IMG/VR virus record: IMGVR_UViG_3300029922_000031
Location: 1 to 64,000 of that record
Strand: one strand, 5' to 3'
DNA from: a virus
Length of the DNA: 64,000 nt
Below are positions 13,809-21,695 of this stretch, one piece after another. The notes beneath the pieces were generated by a model. The model saw only the letters and a list, made by a program, of their open reading frames with translations. It was not told where the DNA came from and made no database searches. Position 1 is the first letter of the stretch; each line of letters starts with the position of its first letter. The position numbers and the translations under genes are program-made.

Positions 13809-14540
13809 TCAGAGCGCCGCGAGCTTGTCGGCGAGGACGGAGTTCGGACGAATGGTGAGCGTGTTGCCGCTGCGATCGGCGATGCCGAGCACGTCGAACA
13901 AGTGCATGATCTGGCCAGCCTGCGAGCGAGCCGTGCCCAGAGCCTTGCCGGAGCCGCCCTTCGTGGTGCTGGCGGTGATCGCCGCCATCAGGTCCGTCGA
14001 CTTGACGGTGCCGGCGGCTTTGAGCGTCTTGAAGCAATCCATGACGTAGACGCTCGGACGCTTGCCGGCGGCGAGGGCCATCAGGATGTTGTCGAACTTC
14101 TCGGCGATCTTGACCTGCGTCGGGCGCAGGGTGAGAACGGCCGCCTTGTTCGCGTCGAGGTCCGCCGGAGCTTCGTCGGTCAGGATGAATGCCTCGTTGG
14201 GCAGGGCGTTGATGTCGCGCGCGGCGCGCGGTGTGCCGGGGACCTTCGGAGTCCGGGGCGTCTTGGCGGCCTTCGTCGGGGCAGGGGCCTCGTCCGCAGC
14301 GACGATCGGCTCGCCGGCGGGCTGCTCCTCGTAGACCTCGGAGCGCGCGATCGCGGCTTCGAGCTGGCGCTCTTGCTCGGGGTCCAGCTCGGTGATCTCC
14401 TCGACCGGCGTCTCGATCTCCTCGACAGCGGAGGCTTCGACGATGGTCGGGTCGAGCTCCATGTCGCCGAGGATGCTCTCGATGCTTTCGAGTTCGGCGA
14501 CGTTGATGGGCGCGTTCATGCTCGTTCCGATGTTGCTCAT
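13809..14540 (-). CDS. Hypothetical protein with acidic and basic linker regions, 243 aa
   Basis: Residues 1-80 are very acidic (ELDPEQERQLEAAIARSEVY), 85-110 are Lys/Pro/Thr-rich (KAAKTPRTPKVPGTPRAARD), and 120-243 form a helical domain with possible DNA-binding character (PTQVKIAEKFDNILMALAAG ... IMHLFDVLGIADRSGNTLTI). Could bind DNA as an accessory replication or silencing factor; not recognised. Confidence 0.6.
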   Translation of the reverse strand: MSNIGTSMNAPINVAELESIESILGDMELDPTIVEASAVEEIETPVEEITELDPEQERQLEAAIARSEVYEEQPAGEPIVAADEAPAPTKAAKTPRTPKVPGTPRAARDINALPNEAFILTDEAPADLDANKAAVLTLRPTQVKIAEKFDNILMALAAGKRPSVYVMDCFKTLKAAGTVKSTDLMAAITASTTKGGSGKALGTARSQAGQIMHLFDVLGIADRSGNTLTIRPNSVLADKLAAL

Positions 14541-14605
14541 AGTGTAGCTCCTGTGTTTCGAATGTCTGTTGCGAGCTTAGCTTTGCGTTTGCTCGATAAT
14601 GAGAG

Positions 14606-14630
14606 AATAGCGCAAGCCCTGATGGGTGTC
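14606..14630 (-). promoter_or_regulatory. GCTATT-type promoter
   Basis: Minus strand GGGCTTGCGCTATTCTC, about 65 bases before the ATG at 14540; one base off the GCTATA consensus. Confidence 0.35.
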
Positions 14631-14658
14631 GGTAGGCAACGAAAGGAGAAGGTTGGGT

Positions 14659-14925
14659 TTAGATCGTTGCTTTGCGCGTTCGGTCTTCATTGATATGGCC
14701 TACGAGGCCCAGCAGAAGAATGCCAGCAGTCGATAATACGAAGGCCAGCATCCCCATGACTAACAGGCCAAGGCCGCTCAGCACGACGAGGATGGGCAGA
14801 ATCACGTTGGCGACGAAGCGCGTGGGTGCCCAGCCGACCGCGACCTTGAGCGCTACGGCGACGGAATTGAACCAACTGGCGTTACGCTCATAGGTCACGC
14901 GGGGCAGGGTGATCTTTATGTTCAC
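14659..14925 (-). CDS. Small membrane protein, 88 aa
   Basis: GTG at 14925 is coupled to the exonuclease stop (GTGA). Two long hydrophobic segments (FVANVILPILVVLSGLGLLV and MLAFVLSTAGILLLGLVG) form a helical hairpin; the C-terminus NEDRTRKATI is charged. Function unknown; it lies at the end of the operon. Confidence 0.65.
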   Translation of the reverse strand: MNIKITLPRVTYERNASWFNSVAVALKVAVGWAPTRFVANVILPILVVLSGLGLLVMGMLAFVLSTAGILLLGLVGHINEDRTRKATI

Positions 14926-15467
14926 ACAGTCTCCTTGGGTAGTTCGAACCACTTCCAGTCACACCCGCGGAAGAAGCACTCGACCATTACCTCAACATCG
15001 TAGCTGGCGGCGTGGGCCTTCGCAGGGTCGTAGGGAACGTCGCAGGCGAAGCACAGCTCGCCAAGGTTGGGTAGCTTGCCGTTGGGCGTCGCCCATCTCC
15101 CCGAGAGCATCGTGTCGAAGCTCGGCGTGGTGATCAGCGGGAAGCCGCAGCGCTTGAGCTCCTGATTGAGGTAGGGCACGTCGAAGCCGTCGCCGTTGTG
15201 GGCGACGATTAGATCCGCATCGCCAAGAAAGGTGATCAAGTGCGGCGCGATGGCGTGGAACGTCGGCTTACCGATCAGATCCGAGGCGCTGATGCCATGA
15301 ACGCGCTGTGCGTCGGCAGCGATCGAGCGCTCAGGGTTGATCCGGTATTCCAGCACGCGCTCGCGCTTGTGAGTGTCAAAGTCCCACAATCCAGCGTATA
15401 CCTCAATGATTCTGTGGTCAGGCGTAAAGAGCCCGGTCGTTTCAGTGTCTAGGCCGACGATCTTCAT
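14922..15467 (-). CDS. DnaQ-like 3'-5' exonuclease (DEDDh), 181 aa
   Basis: Exo I VGLDTETTGLFT (residues 4-15), Exo II in ADLIVAHNGDGFDVPYLN (~85-103) and Exo III KAHAASYDVEVM (~158) give the complete D-E-D-D-H set. Related to the DNA polymerase III epsilon proofreading subunit. The phage DnaE in this window lacks an integral exonuclease, so this protein may proofread for it, though the two genes are 20 kb apart. Coupled to the next gene by GTGA. Confidence 0.85.
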   Translation of the reverse strand: MKIVGLDTETTGLFTPDHRIIEVYAGLWDFDTHKRERVLEYRINPERSIAADAQRVHGISASDLIGKPTFHAIAPHLITFLGDADLIVAHNGDGFDVPYLNQELKRCGFPLITTPSFDTMLSGRWATPNGKLPNLGELCFACDVPYDPAKAHAASYDVEVMVECFFRGCDWKWFELPKETV

Positions 15468-15805
15468 TTCTCGATCGCCGCCTTGTTGACGATGCGCAGG
15501 TTCGACATACCAGCAATAGAGTGCCAGATTCGCGAGTCGAGGGTAGCGTCGGCGAGGCGAACGCCGATATAGCCACCGTCAATGCCAATCACGAGCCATT
15601 CGGTTGAGCCCGTTCCCCAAGTGATCGTCTGACCGATCTTAGGCTTGAAGAGCGCCGGCCGATGCTCGACGATCTCGTGGACGCCAATATCGAACAGCGC
15701 CCCACCAGAGAGCCGCAGCGTAATGCCAGTGTCCCTCATTTTTGTGACCACGCCGGCGATCAGCACGGTGTCGCCGACCTGAATGTTCTCGATTTCGAAG
15801 ATCAT
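15464..15805 (-). CDS. Hypothetical beta-rich protein with a GQTITWG module, 113 aa
   Basis: ATG at 15805 (MIFEIENIQVGDTVLIAG) has GAGGAGC and ATGA coupling. The second half KPKIGQTITWGTGSTEWLVI is closely similar to KVGQTITWGDGTHSYKVLG in the 16176-16991 protein two genes upstream, so they share a small domain. Function unknown. Confidence 0.65.
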   Translation of the reverse strand: MIFEIENIQVGDTVLIAGVVTKMRDTGITLRLSGGALFDIGVHEIVEHRPALFKPKIGQTITWGTGSTEWLVIGIDGGYIGVRLADATLDSRIWHSIAGMSNLRIVNKAAIEK

Positions 15806-16173
15806 TGCTGCTCCTCTGCCCAACGCGAGCGCTCGCCCCTATGGGCATCGTGGCCACGAAAGACCGTGTATTCGCCGTCGTGGTTTCGGGCGTGGTAGTG
15901 TGAGTCTGGATATTGCGACGCCTTGTACATCGCCTGCTTGTGCGTTGTGCCGAGCCAGCCGAACCACTTGTTGATCCAGGCGATCACCAGTTGGAAGCGG
16001 ATGCTGTCCGCGTAGTCGCGCGCAGTCAGCATGTTCACCTGGCATCTGGGGCAGGGGTAGCCGATCAGATTTGGCCCGAAGGGTAGGGGCTGCGGTAGAT
16101 CGTAGCCGCAGGCGTCGCAGTGCAGCTTGCCGCGCTGGTCGTCGAGGATGTGAATGAGCTTGCGGTCGCCCAT
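15802..16173 (-). CDS. Zinc-binding hypothetical protein, 123 aa
   Basis: MGDRKLIHILDDQRGKLHCD with CDAC at ~20 and CPRC at ~42 form a four-cysteine zinc site. A basic, aromatic C-terminal half follows (WINKWFGWLGTTHKQAMYKA). Possibly nucleic-acid binding. Short gap after the upstream stop. Confidence 0.62.
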   Translation of the reverse strand: MGDRKLIHILDDQRGKLHCDACGYDLPQPLPFGPNLIGYPCPRCQVNMLTARDYADSIRFQLVIAWINKWFGWLGTTHKQAMYKASQYPDSHYHARNHDGEYTVFRGHDAHRGERSRWAEEQQ

Positions 16174-16175
16174 CG

Positions 16176-16991
16176 TCAGACCTCCCACTCGAATGGGACG
16201 CAATCGAGGCGGTAGTTGACGGCGTTTTTAGCGGCTTTATCCGCCTCGGCTCGCGTCGGCCAGGAGGCCGCCGTGCCAGTGCGGTAGACGTTGATCCAGC
16301 CGATCTTTTTGACCTTCGGCTTGGCCTTGACGCCGGGCGCGGGCCGCAGACCTGGCAGCTTGTTCCGCTTCCAAACGGCGTCTCCTCGCTCCAAATCGAC
16401 CCACAGCTTCTCGGCCGACACGCCCAACACCTTGTAACTGTGCGTTCCGTCTCCCCAGGTGATCGTCTGGCCGACCTTCGGCTCGAAAGGCTCGGCTTTC
16501 GGGGCAGTCGCGGCGAACTCGATGGTCCCGCAAACCATACCCATCGAGCTTGAGGCGCTGTCTCTGTTCATCCCGCTGAATGAGGTTGTTCCGCCGCCGC
16601 TACCGGCAGCGGTGGCGAGGCCGGCGATCGAGCGCTCGGCTCCGCCGAACGTTACGTCTTTGGGCTTCGCAGCCCTCTCCAGTCGATCGAGCCGGTCGGT
16701 CGTATTGGAGTTTCGAGCGAGCGCGCCATTCTGAGCTCGTTCGAAGTCGGCGCGATGATTCTTGAGCGCGTCTTCCAGCCTGACGAAGCGATCGATCAGC
16801 GCGTTGTACCGATTCTGAACTCTCGTAAAGCCAGTCTTGAGCGTATCTTCCAGTTGGCAGGTGCGCTTTTCGAGCGTCTCGTACCGATCTTGAACGAGGC
16901 GCAGCACCGCGACGGTTTCGGGATGCTGAACGTCGAACACGGCGACGGGCGCCGGCTTCGCTTTGGTTTTACGCTTCACGGGGGCCTTCAT
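16176..16991 (-). CDS. Coiled-coil protein with GQTITWG module, 271 aa
   Basis: Basic N-terminus (MKAPVKRKTKAKPAP), a long coiled coil (~25-95, VLRLVQDRYETLEKRTCQLE), a Gly/Ser linker, then the GQTITWG module (~170-215) shared with the 15464-15805 protein and a final domain GWINVYRTGTAASWPTRAEA seen in other phage small proteins. Likely a multidomain adaptor; role unknown. Confidence 0.62.
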   Translation of the reverse strand: MKAPVKRKTKAKPAPVAVFDVQHPETVAVLRLVQDRYETLEKRTCQLEDTLKTGFTRVQNRYNALIDRFVRLEDALKNHRADFERAQNGALARNSNTTDRLDRLERAAKPKDVTFGGAERSIAGLATAAGSGGGTTSFSGMNRDSASSSMGMVCGTIEFAATAPKAEPFEPKVGQTITWGDGTHSYKVLGVSAEKLWVDLERGDAVWKRNKLPGLRPAPGVKAKPKVKKIGWINVYRTGTAASWPTRAEADKAAKNAVNYRLDCVPFEWEV

Positions 16992-17197
16992 CGCAGTAGC
17001 TCCTTCGAGATAGTGTTGATGACGTCGAGGCAGTCCCAGGGAACTAGACCGGAGACCGTGTCGTATAGAGAGTCGACGATTAGGCGTAGAGTTGTCTCAT
17101 CGTACTTGCCGTCGACTACGCATTCATGGACGCGACTTTCGAGGACGGTCAGAACCTTGCGGCTCAACTCATCCGAGTGCGATGCCCATTCGCTCAT
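16988..17197 (-). CDS. Hypothetical protein, 69 aa
   Basis: MSEWASHSDELSRKVLTVLE, all-helical and acidic. Thirteen bases after a 31-aa membrane peptide gene and coupled to the next start by ATGA. Confidence 0.58.
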   Translation of the reverse strand: MSEWASHSDELSRKVLTVLESRVHECVVDGKYDETTLRLIVDSLYDTVSGLVPWDCLDVINTISKELLR

Positions 17198-17210
17198 GGC
17201 CGTCTCAGCC

Positions 17211-17306
17211 TCACCGTTTTGAAAAAGTGAACCGTGCAGCGGCGATCGCGATCGCCCCCAAGAGGGAGATGACCCCTGCTACCTGCCAGGCTGAAACGTC
17301 GTGCAT
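17211..17306 (-). CDS. 31-aa single-span membrane peptide
   Basis: MHDVSAWQVAGVISLLGAIA then IAAARFTFSKR: one hydrophobic helix with a positive C-terminus. AGGGG lies 8 bases before the ATG, and the peptide is the first frame after the strong promoter at 17345-17370. No homologue can be named. Confidence 0.55.
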   Translation of the reverse strand: MHDVSAWQVAGVISLLGAIAIAAARFTFSKR

Positions 17307-17344
17307 GTCGTCGACCCCTGAAAATGTGAAGCTCTGCAATCGTT

Positions 17345-17370
17345 TATAGCGATTGCAGAGCGGGTTGCAA
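17345..17370 (-). promoter_or_regulatory. Strong promoter, TTGCAA-16-TATAAA
   Basis: Minus strand TTGCAA, 16 bases containing CCCGCTCT, then TATAAA. The clearest example of the CCCGCT...GCTATA promoter family. TTGAC and GTCAA inverted arms flank the upstream side (17380-17398). Confidence 0.65.
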
Positions 17371-17394
17371 CAGGCAGCATTGACTTATCTTAGG

Positions 17395-17673
17395 TCAACG
17401 CAACACTCGTGTCTGAAACAGGTCCGCGCGCTTCGGGAACTCCGTCTGATATTTTCGCGCGTAATAGGCCGTGAAATCATTGTTGATTTTGTAGGGCTCG
17501 GCGCCGGCGGTCACGACGCTCTGCTCCCATCGAATACGCTCGATGATCATCTTCGCCGCCGTGCGGCGTAGACCGGCCGCCCACACGCTGAACGCATATC
17601 GCTTGAACAGTTTCCAGATGGCGGGATTCGCCCGGTCGTAGTCGTCGAAGCGGGCTTTGATCGCGGTGCTCAT
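17395..17673 (-). CDS. Conserved phage protein of unknown function, 92 aa
   Basis: ATG at 17673 (MSTAIKARFDDYDRANPAIW). The pattern F-x-x-Y-x-x-x-NP-x-IW-x-x-F..., a central IIERIRWE, then KINNDFTAYYARKYQTEFPK and a final F-x-TR is one I recognise from many phage early regions, with no assigned activity. Upstream open sequence is a shadow. Confidence 0.75.
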   Translation of the reverse strand: MSTAIKARFDDYDRANPAIWKLFKRYAFSVWAAGLRRTAAKMIIERIRWEQSVVTAGAEPYKINNDFTAYYARKYQTEFPKRADLFQTRVLR

Positions 17674-17675
17674 GT

Positions 17676-17993
17676 TCAGCGCCTCGCAATCGAGCGCGAG
17701 CGGGCAGGGGTGCTGCGCGAGCGACCGGGGTTCTTCCTCGGACCGCCCGGCGGCTTGGCGTCCGGCGCGTCGTTCTTCACCTGCCCGAGATCGACCTTGA
17801 GCGCCTTGACGAGGACAAGCTGCTGCTCGTCGACCGTGACGGGGTCGATCAAACCGCCGTCTTTCAGCTTGGTCGAATCGAGAACATACCGCTTGCAGCC
17901 GTTGATCCACTGGATGCGGCCGCTCGCGACGCCGATGAAGCCCGAGATCAGATCCTTGAGTTCGTCGCCGAGATTGAATTTGAAAATGCTCAC
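17676..17993 (-). CDS. Conserved phage protein (KDLISGFIG type), 105 aa
   Basis: GTG at 17993 behind AAAGGAGAG. LGDELKDLISGFIGVASGRI and NGCKRYVLDS form a small beta-barrel found as a free protein in many phages and prophages; role unknown. The C-terminus is disordered and Arg/Pro/Ser-rich. Confidence 0.68.
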   Translation of the reverse strand: MSIFKFNLGDELKDLISGFIGVASGRIQWINGCKRYVLDSTKLKDGGLIDPVTVDEQQLVLVKALKVDLGQVKNDAPDAKPPGGPRKNPGRSRSTPARSRSIARR

Positions 17994-18014
17994 TTTGCTC
18001 TCCTTTGGGTGGTC

Positions 18015-18028
18015 AGTCAGTGTTGATT
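18015..18028. promoter_or_regulatory. Palindromic operator-like site
   Basis: AGTCAGTGTTGATT, 22 bases upstream of the GTG at 17993 and overlapping the last codons of the HD gene. Confidence 0.55.
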
Positions 18029-18613
18029 GGCGCGCCGGGCCATGAGTTCGTCGAAGCGCTTGAGAAACCTCCACTTCGCTTGCCGAGGCGACCAGTTTCG
18101 CATGAAGATGTGCGGCGGAACCTCCTTTTCGTCGTGCATGGCGCCCTTGTTCTTGTTGGCTAGATTATCCCGCATCTCCATGTTGACCATGACCTCGTCG
18201 GCGTGCTTGACCGCCGGCGACCAGGGCCACCGAAGCTGGAAGCGCTCGGCGATCACCTTCTCGTTCTTCCGCTCCAGCTCCAGGTAGATCGGCATGAGCT
18301 CAGGCAGATATTTCATCGGCCGAATCCAGTCTTGGATGTAGGCTTCGGCGGCGTCGTGCATCAGCTTTTCGAGGGCGTCTTCCTCTTCGTCGACATAGGA
18401 GGCGCCCCAGGAATGCTCGGCGACCGAGTCAAAGTCGATGCAGGCGCCGGCATAGCGGCACTGCATACTCAGGTGGTGGGCGATGTCCTCGATTTTGACG
18501 TCCTCGACCCTCGGATCGCAGGGAAAGTAGAACTTGCCGCTGAACGTGTGCATGTGAAGACCGCGGCGGCCTTCGTGGCCCGGTAGGCCCGAGTAGGCGA
18601 ATTCAATGCCCAT
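18017..18613 (-). CDS. HD-domain nucleotide phosphohydrolase, 198 aa
   Basis: VEDVKIEDIAHHLSMQCRYA, VAEHSWGAS and KLMHDAAEAYIQDWIRPMK carry the H...HD...D metal ligands of the HD superfamily in the arrangement of YfbR-like and phage deoxynucleoside monophosphate phosphohydrolases. It probably dephosphorylates dNMPs and belongs with the adjacent kinase-like and dUTPase genes in nucleotide pool control. Substrate not proven. Confidence 0.8.
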   Translation of the reverse strand: MGIEFAYSGLPGHEGRRGLHMHTFSGKFYFPCDPRVEDVKIEDIAHHLSMQCRYAGACIDFDSVAEHSWGASYVDEEEDALEKLMHDAAEAYIQDWIRPMKYLPELMPIYLELERKNEKVIAERFQLRWPWSPAVKHADEVMVNMEMRDNLANKNKGAMHDEKEVPPHIFMRNWSPRQAKWRFLKRFDELMARRANQH

Positions 18614-18625
18614 TGGTCCGTTCTC

Positions 18626-19231
18626 CTAGTGGTGTCGCGCTTGAACGCGCAGCTTTTCCATACCCATGGTCGACTCGTTGATCGCCGCGAGCGCGTAGTC
18701 TAAACGCTCGCTCGCGCTTGTCGTGTGGATGTGAAAGACGTCGGTGTTGCCCAGCCGGGCAGAGGCGCCTCGAACGAGGAGCTGGTGCTCGAGCTGGTAG
18801 GCGAGATTGACGGGCGGCCGCTTGAGGTCGGCGTCGTAGCCGGGCAAGCGATCGACGATGATGATGCCCATAAAGGTGTTGGCGGCGGCGTTGATCGCCC
18901 GCTCGACGAACGCATCGACGCGAGCGCCTAGCTCAGCCGACGTGTTGTGCATCGTCACCTCGGCCAGCATGTAGCCGATGTAATCGAGCGGGGTCCGGTC
19001 GCTGATGAACGGCCGGGCGTGAGCCTGGCTGATCTCCCAGAACCGATTGAGCAGGTGGTCTTGGGCGAGGAAGCGGCTCTCCATGTCGAGAACGCCGACC
19101 CCGCTGATACCGATCTCGGCGAGGAGCTCGGACGTCTTGGTCTCGAAGAACGGGATGCCCGCAGCATCGGCGATCGCTTTCGCGAGCGTCGTCTTGCCCG
19201 AGTTATGGCAACCTGACAGCCCGAAGCTCAC
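18626..19231 (-). CDS. P-loop nucleoside/nucleotide kinase-like protein, 201 aa
   Basis: GTG at 19231, coupled to dut by GTGA. Walker A GCHNSGKTTLAKAIAD at residues 7-22, a helical lid, and ISDRTPLDYIGYML (~82) matching the D-R-x-x-x-D/Y of deoxynucleoside and thymidylate kinases. AAA-type phage kinases of this size phosphorylate dNMPs or thymidine. Specific substrate unknown. Confidence 0.7.
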   Translation of the reverse strand: MSFGLSGCHNSGKTTLAKAIADAAGIPFFETKTSELLAEIGISGVGVLDMESRFLAQDHLLNRFWEISQAHARPFISDRTPLDYIGYMLAEVTMHNTSAELGARVDAFVERAINAAANTFMGIIIVDRLPGYDADLKRPPVNLAYQLEHQLLVRGASARLGNTDVFHIHTTSASERLDYALAAINESTMGMEKLRVQARHH

Positions 19232-19794
19232 GAGCGGATGCCGCTTGAGCCGAAACCGCCGGCGCCGCGCACCGTGTCGTTGAGTTGGGTGACTTCCTGG
19301 AACGGCAGGCGGATGGCCGGGGTGATGACCATCTGGGCGATGCGATCGCCGCGATAAACGAAGAAGTCCTCTTTGCCGTGGTTGATCAGAATGACGCCAA
19401 CCTCGCCGCGGTAGTCCGCATCGATCGTGCCGGGCGCGTTCAGGACCGTGACGCCGTTCTTGAGCGCCAGGCCGGAGCGCGGCCGAATCTCGATCTGGAG
19501 GCCGGGCGGGATTTCGAAGGCGAGGCCGGTCTTGATCAGCTCGCGGCCGCCCGGCCGGATCAGCGTGACCGCCCAAGCGAAGTCGGCGTAGAGATCGGCG
19601 CCGGCGGCGAACTGCGTCTCATAGGTCGGCAGCTTCGCCTCGGGATGGAGCTTCTTGATCCGCAGGGGCGGGATCATCGCCTGCAAGTGCTGCTGTTGCG
19701 CCCGCATCTGCTGCTCGGCCTTGAGCTGGGCAGCGACGTCAGACGGGAGATCGTCAACGCCAAGCAGCTTGAAACCCTTTGGAAATCCGTTCAT
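19228..19794 (-). CDS. dut: dUTP diphosphatase (dUTPase), 188 aa
   Basis: Trimeric dUTPase motifs in order: AGADLYA (I, ~65), PRSGLALKNGVTVLNAPG (II/III, ~105-125), TIDADYRGEVGVILINHG (III), RGDRIAQMVI (IV, ~150) and RGAGGFGSSG (V, C-terminus). Converts dUTP to dUMP, feeding ThyX and keeping uracil out of DNA. An extra N-terminal helix of about 40 residues (VAAQLKAEQQMRAQQQHLQA) is Gln-rich and not typical. Confidence 0.95.
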   Translation of the reverse strand: MNGFPKGFKLLGVDDLPSDVAAQLKAEQQMRAQQQHLQAMIPPLRIKKLHPEAKLPTYETQFAAGADLYADFAWAVTLIRPGGRELIKTGLAFEIPPGLQIEIRPRSGLALKNGVTVLNAPGTIDADYRGEVGVILINHGKEDFFVYRGDRIAQMVITPAIRLPFQEVTQLNDTVRGAGGFGSSGIRS

Positions 19795-19810
19795 GTGTCC
19801 CTCGTCTAAC

Positions 19811-19838
19811 AGTCAGCGTTGACTGACAACTATATAGC
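19811..19838 (-). promoter_or_regulatory. GCTATA promoter with palindromic operator
   Basis: Operator AGTCAGCGTTGACT (19811-19824; 16-bp core CAGTCAGCGTTGACTG) lies 8 bases downstream of GCTATATAG (19833-19838) and 17 bases before the dut start. Confidence 0.7.
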
Positions 19839-19855
19839 GCGAAAAGCACGGCGCG

Positions 19856-20071
19856 TTAGATCGTTTCGCTCTCCGTGGGCTCGCCCTTGTGACAGTCCCA
19901 GGTCGTCTCGGTGTTGACCATGACTTTGAAGGTCTTCCCGCAATGCGGGCATTCCTCCTCGTCATAGCTCGAATCGTAATAGAACGATTCGTCCGCGGTG
20001 ATCTGGCACTCGCAATAGGGGCACTGCGGGCCTTCGGAGGAGAATGTCTCCTTGTCGCTCAGGCGGGTCAT
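19856..20071 (-). CDS. Zinc-ribbon protein, 71 aa
   Basis: CPYCEC at ~18 and CPHCGK at ~42 form a classic zinc ribbon, followed by TFKVMVNTETTWDCHKG. Possibly binds RNA or polymerase, unproven. Coupled to the upstream gene by ATGA. Confidence 0.7.
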   Translation of the reverse strand: MTRLSDKETFSSEGPQCPYCECQITADESFYYDSSYDEEECPHCGKTFKVMVNTETTWDCHKGEPTESETI

Positions 20072-20418
20072 GCGACCTCCTCAGGAAGCAGCGATTTCAG
20101 GAACTTGATCTCCTTGCGCTCGGCGCGTTGGAAATTCTTCCGACCCTCGTCGGCCGAGCGGTAGCCATACCTATCGCACCAGTCGGTATGCGCCTTGGAA
20201 AGTTCCTCATACGGAGATCCAACGCAGCCCTCCTCGCCCGTCTTCAACTTGACGGGACAATTGCCGCACCGCAGCTTGTCGATGAATAAGCCGCAAAGAG
20301 CGCACTCATCCGAACCGAGACGTACATCGTAGGGCTCCGCAGCTCTGAGATTGGTCTTATGGTGAGCGATCGAGGCGAGGAGGGCGGCGATCGTGCGTTT
20401 GGCGAGCGGGCGGGCCAT
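20068..20418 (-). CDS. Cysteine-rich conserved phage protein, 116 aa
   Basis: ATG at 20418 overlaps the previous stop as TGATG. CALCGLF...RCGNCPVK...GCVGSPYEE (~45-75) gives five cysteines in a pattern recurrent in phage proteins, probably metal-binding. A Lys/Arg-rich helix ends the protein (FQRAERKEIKFLKSLL). Confidence 0.65.
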   Translation of the reverse strand: MARPLAKRTIAALLASIAHHKTNLRAAEPYDVRLGSDECALCGLFIDKLRCGNCPVKLKTGEEGCVGSPYEELSKAHTDWCDRYGYRSADEGRKNFQRAERKEIKFLKSLLPEEVA

Positions 20419-20999
20419 CAGGCAGCCGCCTTCAGGCCGAGAGCCGTGTTGATGACGCTGATCTGAATCATCGGGACGCCCGCGCGCGGCTTCAGGTGCG
20501 AGTAGAACGCCTTGCCCTCGGGCCACATACCGGCGAGCGTGCGAAGCGTGACGGAGCGATCGAGAAGCGCCTGAATCTGAGCCTGCGCGACCTTGCGCTC
20601 CGATTTGAGCACTTCCTGCGCCGCCGTGAGATCGCGATAACGATCGACGAGCCGCCTGCCGTCGATGATGCCGATGCAGGTCTGTTCGGCGTCGCTCTTG
20701 ACGTGCAGGGCGATGTCGGTGAGCTGGAGCGAGACGACTTGCCCGCCAATCTGAACGATCAGGCGCCTGCACCAGTCGCGCCTGGCGCCCTTGCCGACGA
20801 TCGTGAGCCAACCCTTCGGGATGGCTGCGAGCTGATCGCGGAGCGTCTTCGAATAGATGGTGTCGTAGCAGGCGACTGCCAGTGCGTCCTCGCGTGTCGC
20901 GAGATCCTTTGTGCGCTTAGCGAAGCCGAACTCCATCGCCTTCTGCAAGATGCCCGCTTTGTCATCCTTGTTCAGACGCAGATTGGCTAATTCACTCAT
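20418..20999 (-). CDS. Nmad5-like hypothetical protein, 193 aa
   Basis: The layout MSELANLRLNKDDKAGILQK, ALAVACYDTIYSKTLRDQLA, IPKGWLTIVGKG and a later helical arm resembles proteins I recall as 'nucleotide modification associated domain 5'. Next to a DNA methyltransferase gene, which would fit a DNA-modification context. Assignment is tentative. Confidence 0.45.
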   Translation of the reverse strand: MSELANLRLNKDDKAGILQKAMEFGFAKRTKDLATREDALAVACYDTIYSKTLRDQLAAIPKGWLTIVGKGARRDWCRRLIVQIGGQVVSLQLTDIALHVKSDAEQTCIGIIDGRRLVDRYRDLTAAQEVLKSERKVAQAQIQALLDRSVTLRTLAGMWPEGKAFYSHLKPRAGVPMIQISVINTALGLKAAA

Positions 21000-21018
21000 G
21001 TCGCTGTCTCCTTCGCTA

Positions 21019-21050
21019 AGTCATTGCTGACTGTCAGCGATAGATATAGC
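21019..21050 (-). promoter_or_regulatory. GCTATA promoter with palindromic operator
   Basis: AGTCATTGCTGACT (21019-21032, perfect half-sites) downstream of GCTATATCTATC (21045-21050), 20 bases before the ATG at 20999. Confidence 0.7.
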
Positions 21051-21053
21051 AGC

Positions 21054-21695
21054 TTACGAGAGGGTCGCGACTGGCAACGAAGCGGGTTTCGAGAGCGGGC
21101 GGTATTGCGGATAACCCGAAAAACCCTGATACCACACTACCCATTGTACTTCCATCGTCGGCCGACCGAGACATAGGAAGTCCGGGCGCCACAGCAGCGG
21201 GTAAATTCGCGCCGGCCGGAACTCGTCAAATAGAGCCTTGCGGACCTTGGCATGGAAATAGGTCGATTTGAGCACCAGCGCGATCTTGCGCTGGTTGAGA
21301 GTCATCAGGTGGCGGATGATGTCCGCTGCGTCGCGGCCGTCGCCGAGCTGGAAAGGCGGGTTCGAAATCGTGCTGTGCGAAACCTGGCGCTTGACCGAGA
21401 ACAGATCGCGCTTCACGCCGTAGCCGCGCGGGTTGATGTCGGATGCGACCACCTTATAGCCCGCGGCTTCAATTAGCCGGCCCATGGCGCCATCGCCGCA
21501 GCAGGGCTCCCAGATCACGCCCTCGAATTTCTCGACCTCCAGTAGCGCCTGTGTGACTTCTGAGGGCGTGGCGTACCAGTCATCCGCTTGGCGACCCTTC
21601 TTCGGGTTGCCGCCGGCCATCATCGAGCCGAGTCCGACCTTCGGCGGGACGATGCCCGCCGGAGGGTCGGAGTAGTCGACGACGGCGTCGCTCAT
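21054..21695 (-). CDS. SAM-dependent DNA N6-adenine methyltransferase-like protein, 213 aa
   Basis: ATG at 21695 is coupled to nrdJ (ATGA). DDWYATPSEVTQALL, then IWEPCCGDGAMGRLIEAAGY (SAM-binding motif I) and TISNPPFQ (motif IV, NPPF variant) at ~115 support a gamma-type amino-methyltransferase. RHLMTLNQRKIALVLKSTYF follows as motif V-like. No target-recognition domain and no restriction enzyme is seen, so it is probably an orphan, protecting phage DNA or regulating it. Confidence 0.78.
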   Translation of the reverse strand: MSDAVVDYSDPPAGIVPPKVGLGSMMAGGNPKKGRQADDWYATPSEVTQALLEVEKFEGVIWEPCCGDGAMGRLIEAAGYKVVASDINPRGYGVKRDLFSVKRQVSHSTISNPPFQLGDGRDAADIIRHLMTLNQRKIALVLKSTYFHAKVRKALFDEFRPARIYPLLWRPDFLCLGRPTMEVQWVVWYQGFSGYPQYRPLSKPASLPVATLS

